DNA of 64,000 nucleotides from CAYYWP01 sp050176585 (GTDB taxonomy: Bacteria > Desulfobacterota > Binatia > HRBIN30 > CADEER01). Of the stretch, positions 62,243 through 64,000 are shown one piece after another (position 1 is the stretch's first letter; each line of letters begins with the position of its first letter). Below the pieces are notes generated by a model. That model did no database searches, was not told the origin of the DNA, and saw only the letters and a list, made by a program, of their open reading frames with translations. The stretch spans positions 62,001 to 126,000 of the forward strand of contig JBFXHX010000007.1 in the NCBI GenBank assembly GCA_050176585.1, written 5' to 3'. The position numbers and the translations under genes are program-made.

Positions 62243-62989
62243 TCAGAACCCCTTCACGGTCTTCGACTTCTGGTACAACCAGTACACCGCGGCCCAGCCG
62301 ATCAGCACAATCACCGCGACCGTGAGCGGGCTCGCGGCCCAGGTCGCGTGCTGGTTCATCATGGTGAAAACCAGCGGCACCGACATGTACGTGTTGTGCT
62401 TCGAACGCGAGCCCGCCAACGCCACCACGGCCGGATCCGCCGCCGTGCCATCCTTGGCGGCGCGGATGATCTGCTGCTGCGCCGGCCAGATGCGGAACCA
62501 CACGTTGTAGGCCATGATGGTGCCGAACATCGCGCCGAGGTGGATGGTGTACGCGCGGAAGCTGAAACCGGCCGCCCACGCCATGAAGTACAACATCACT
62601 GTGGAGAGGATCAGGCCGCCGATGAAGCCGATCTTCGGATCCGTGAGGACGTTCTTGTACAGCGCATCGTAGATGAACGGCGCCACGAACACGAGGACGA
62701 TCGCGAGAATGCTGATCGCGTCCCACTCACCGCCCAAATCGAACATGATGCCGCCGTGATAGAAGACCAGCGCCAGCAGCAACACGCCGGTGACCCACGT
62801 CCACGCCGCGCCCCAGCGGAAGAAGTACAGCGCCCGGGGCATGAGCTCGGGCACCACTTTCTTTTTGGTCTCGGCGTCGATGGTGGGCGCGAACTGCGCG
62901 TTGACGAAGTTGAAAAAGTATAAGTGGCCTATCCAAATGATACCCGCGACGATGTGAATCCAGCGCAGCAACGAGGACACCGCATCCAT
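62243..62989 (-). CDS. PuuD-like urate hydroxylase membrane domain
   Basis: A 248-residue membrane protein with about seven helices, similar to the N-terminal domain of the bacterial urate oxidase PuuD (cytochrome-linked urate hydroxylase). It has LLRWIHIVAGIIWIGHLYFF, WTWVTGVLLLALVFYHGG, FSFRAYTIHLGAMFGTIMAY and the conserved SRSKHNTYMSVPLVFTMMNQH. Histidines in several helices may bind heme or metal. The C-terminal cytochrome c domain of full PuuD is absent, so another electron acceptor would be needed. Other purine-degradation genes are not adjacent. ATG with GGAGGGG ahead. Confidence 0.8.
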   Translation of the reverse strand: MDAVSSLLRWIHIVAGIIWIGHLYFFNFVNAQFAPTIDAETKKKVVPELMPRALYFFRWGAAWTWVTGVLLLALVFYHGGIMFDLGGEWDAISILAIVLVFVAPFIYDALYKNVLTDPKIGFIGGLILSTVMLYFMAWAAGFSFRAYTIHLGAMFGTIMAYNVWFRIWPAQQQIIRAAKDGTAADPAVVALAGSRSKHNTYMSVPLVFTMMNQHATWAASPLTVAVIVLIGWAAVYWLYQKSKTVKGF

Positions 62990-63245
62990 TCTCCCCTCCT
63001 CTGAAACGGCTCGGCTGCAGCGGGTTTAGCCGCCGCGTGCGGCCAACTGCAAACACAATGCTCGCCGTTGCGTGTAATCGCGGCTCGCCCGTCTTGTCAA
63101 GTTCGTGCACGGCGGACACTGCGTGCAGCCGATGACCTGCGCGCCACGCCGACGAGCCGCGCGCCGGGATCGGTGCGCAAAGTCGCGCGCCTCCGGCCTG
63201 GGGCACGGCAGGTGCGCGCAGTTCGCCGCGCCGCGCCGCCTCGGA

Positions 63246-63251
63246 TATAGT
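63246..63251 (+). promoter_or_regulatory. -10-like TATAGT ahead of the last gene
   Basis: TATAGT, 27 bases before the ATG at 63278, five of six to TATAAT. The -35 at 17 bases (TCGCCG) is weak. Confidence 0.3.
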
Positions 63252-63277
63252 GCGCCGACCCGGGTCGCTCGCCACCG

Positions 63278-64000
63278 ATGCCGTCGCCAATCCGCCGCAC
63301 CCGCTGGCTCGCTCTCGCCGCCGCCGTTCTCGCGAGCGCGGGCGTGGTGCTGTGGCGCTCGTTCGCACCGCTCGGCGCAGCGCCGCCCCCCTCAGCGCCG
63401 CCGGTGGCATCCATCCCGCCGCCGAGCGGGCCGCCGCTATTCCAACGGTGGCTGGCGTTCGAATCGGGCGCATTGCGCGCGCATCAGGGCGCGCAGAATG
63501 CGTACATGGACGTCATGCTGGGCCATCAGGTGTTCCGCACCCCGCCGCGCGGCGCGCCCGCGCCCATCGCGCGGCAGCTCCTGCTCGACGACGACAAGCT
63601 GTTGCTCTCTTCGGGTCGGCGACTCTGGACGCGCGAACTGGCGTTCCAACCGGGGCTCGCGGGGGAGTTCTGCTATGGACACTCCAGCTACTGCGTGCGC
63701 CGGCTGTTCGACATGCACTTCGCGGTCGATGGGCGGCCGGTGGTCGTCTACGACAACCAGTACCTCATCGAGCGGTACCCCAGCCACACGGCCGTGGAAT
63801 ATCAGTTCCCGGAGGTGACGATCGTCGAGCGCAAATTCATCACTTGGGACGATCGCGCCGTGGCTACTTATGTCGCGACCTCGAACGACGGACAGCCGCA
63901 TGAGCTGACCCTCGAAGCATTCGCGCCCTTTCCCCCCGTGCCCGGCGCCAACGATGAACCCGTGGAGTTCCCGTTGCTGGCCGCGGGGACTTTCCAGACG
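63278..64000 (+). CDS. membrane-anchored or exported protein, partial
   Basis: A reading frame of 241 codons that leaves the window at the right edge. It begins with basic residues and one hydrophobic helix (WLALAAAVLASAGVVLW), then a Pro-rich stretch (APPPSAPPVASIPPPSGPP), so it is exported or anchored. The following region, including QVFRTPPRGAPAPIARQLLL, EFCYGHSSYCVRRLFDMHFAV, VVVYDNQYLIERYPSHTAV and EVTIVERKFITWDDRAVATYV, has the look of a beta-rich N-terminal domain as found before some glycosidase catalytic domains. I cannot name a family with confidence, and the rest is not visible. No neighbour suggests a role. Confidence 0.55.
   Translation, partial: MPSPIRRTRWLALAAAVLASAGVVLWRSFAPLGAAPPPSAPPVASIPPPSGPPLFQRWLAFESGALRAHQGAQNAYMDVMLGHQVFRTPPRGAPAPIARQLLLDDDKLLLSSGRRLWTRELAFQPGLAGEFCYGHSSYCVRRLFDMHFAVDGRPVVVYDNQYLIERYPSHTAVEYQFPEVTIVERKFITWDDRAVATYVATSNDGQPHELTLEAFAPFPPVPGANDEPVEFPLLAAGTFQT

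Overview
The window is a GC-rich bacterial chromosome segment with about 57 protein genes, most of them metabolic, and no rRNA, tRNA or CRISPR array that I can see. I infer a member of Candidatus Binatota (Desulfobacterota_B-like). The main reason is the secreted protein at 17.1-17.9 kb with paired dockerin-like EF-hand repeats (DCNGDGRVSIAEL / DLNGDGRLTVEEL), a repeat style I associate with those genomes. The mix of Rieske oxygenases, LLM flavoenzymes, amidases, methylmalonyl-type mutases, malyl-CoA lyase and an MmpL exporter agrees. This is inference; no marker gene settles it.

Region by region. 1-6.9 kb (minus): a catabolic operon with a Rieske oxygenase, DUF1989 protein, LLM monooxygenase, amidase, amidohydrolase and amidinotransferase-fold enzyme, transcribed away from a sigma-54 activator (7.1-9.0 kb). 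9.1-16.8 kb (plus): a lone molybdopterin hydroxylase large subunit, VOC protein, BBE-like FAD oxidase, NTF2-like protein, gluconokinase, PPOX protein and IPNS-like 2OG oxygenase. 17.1-22.5 kb: dockerin/BP74-like secreted protein, a decayed transposase, then a NicX/M29-like metalloenzyme and amidase (minus) diverging from a second Rieske oxygenase (plus). 22.7-34.8 kb: central carbon block with acyl-CoA ligase alpha/beta, Fe-S protein, methylmalonyl-CoA mutase, MeaB, PEP carboxykinase, FAH-family enzyme, malyl/methylmalyl-CoA lyase and an ethylmalonyl-CoA mutase (MeaA-like). This is a large part of the ethylmalonyl-CoA pathway. 34.9-43.5 kb: MmpL transporter, a decayed gene, a DsbA/FrnE-like protein whose first active-site Cys codon is TGA, membrane protein, thiolase, heptad-repeat secreted protein, two SDRs and TrmB. 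43.6-50.8 kb (minus): GST, Bfd-like protein, rubrerythrin, DUF3501, Fur/PerR, Lon-N protein, NuoI, rhodanese-MoeB and transketolase. 51-64 kb: RNase HII, dehydrogenase E2, LipB and LipA in one operon; VanZ, GspC-like, an unusual PAS-HisKA-REC protein, FrhB-like protein, UvrC, AI-2E-type permease, a copper-site lipoprotein, a short PuuD-like protein and a truncated gene at the edge.

The most notable observation is at 37,945-38,547. A FrnE/DsbA-like reading frame is continuous from a well-placed ATG except for one TGA at codon 14, exactly where the CxxC motif needs its first Cys. Seventeen bases after the TGA begins the loop of a perfect 7-bp hairpin with a GGA loop, which fits the bacterial SECIS pattern. 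A selenocysteine-containing oxidoreductase is the best reading; no selenocysteine machinery lies in the window, so it needs the rest of the genome to confirm. Other points worth a second look are the two nitrogen-compound catabolic clusters, the partial ethylmalonyl-CoA pathway, the histidine-kinase-like protein with no ATPase domain, the 28-bp perfect inverted repeat at 28.7 kb, and a run of perfect GC-rich hairpins without T-tracts at gene ends.
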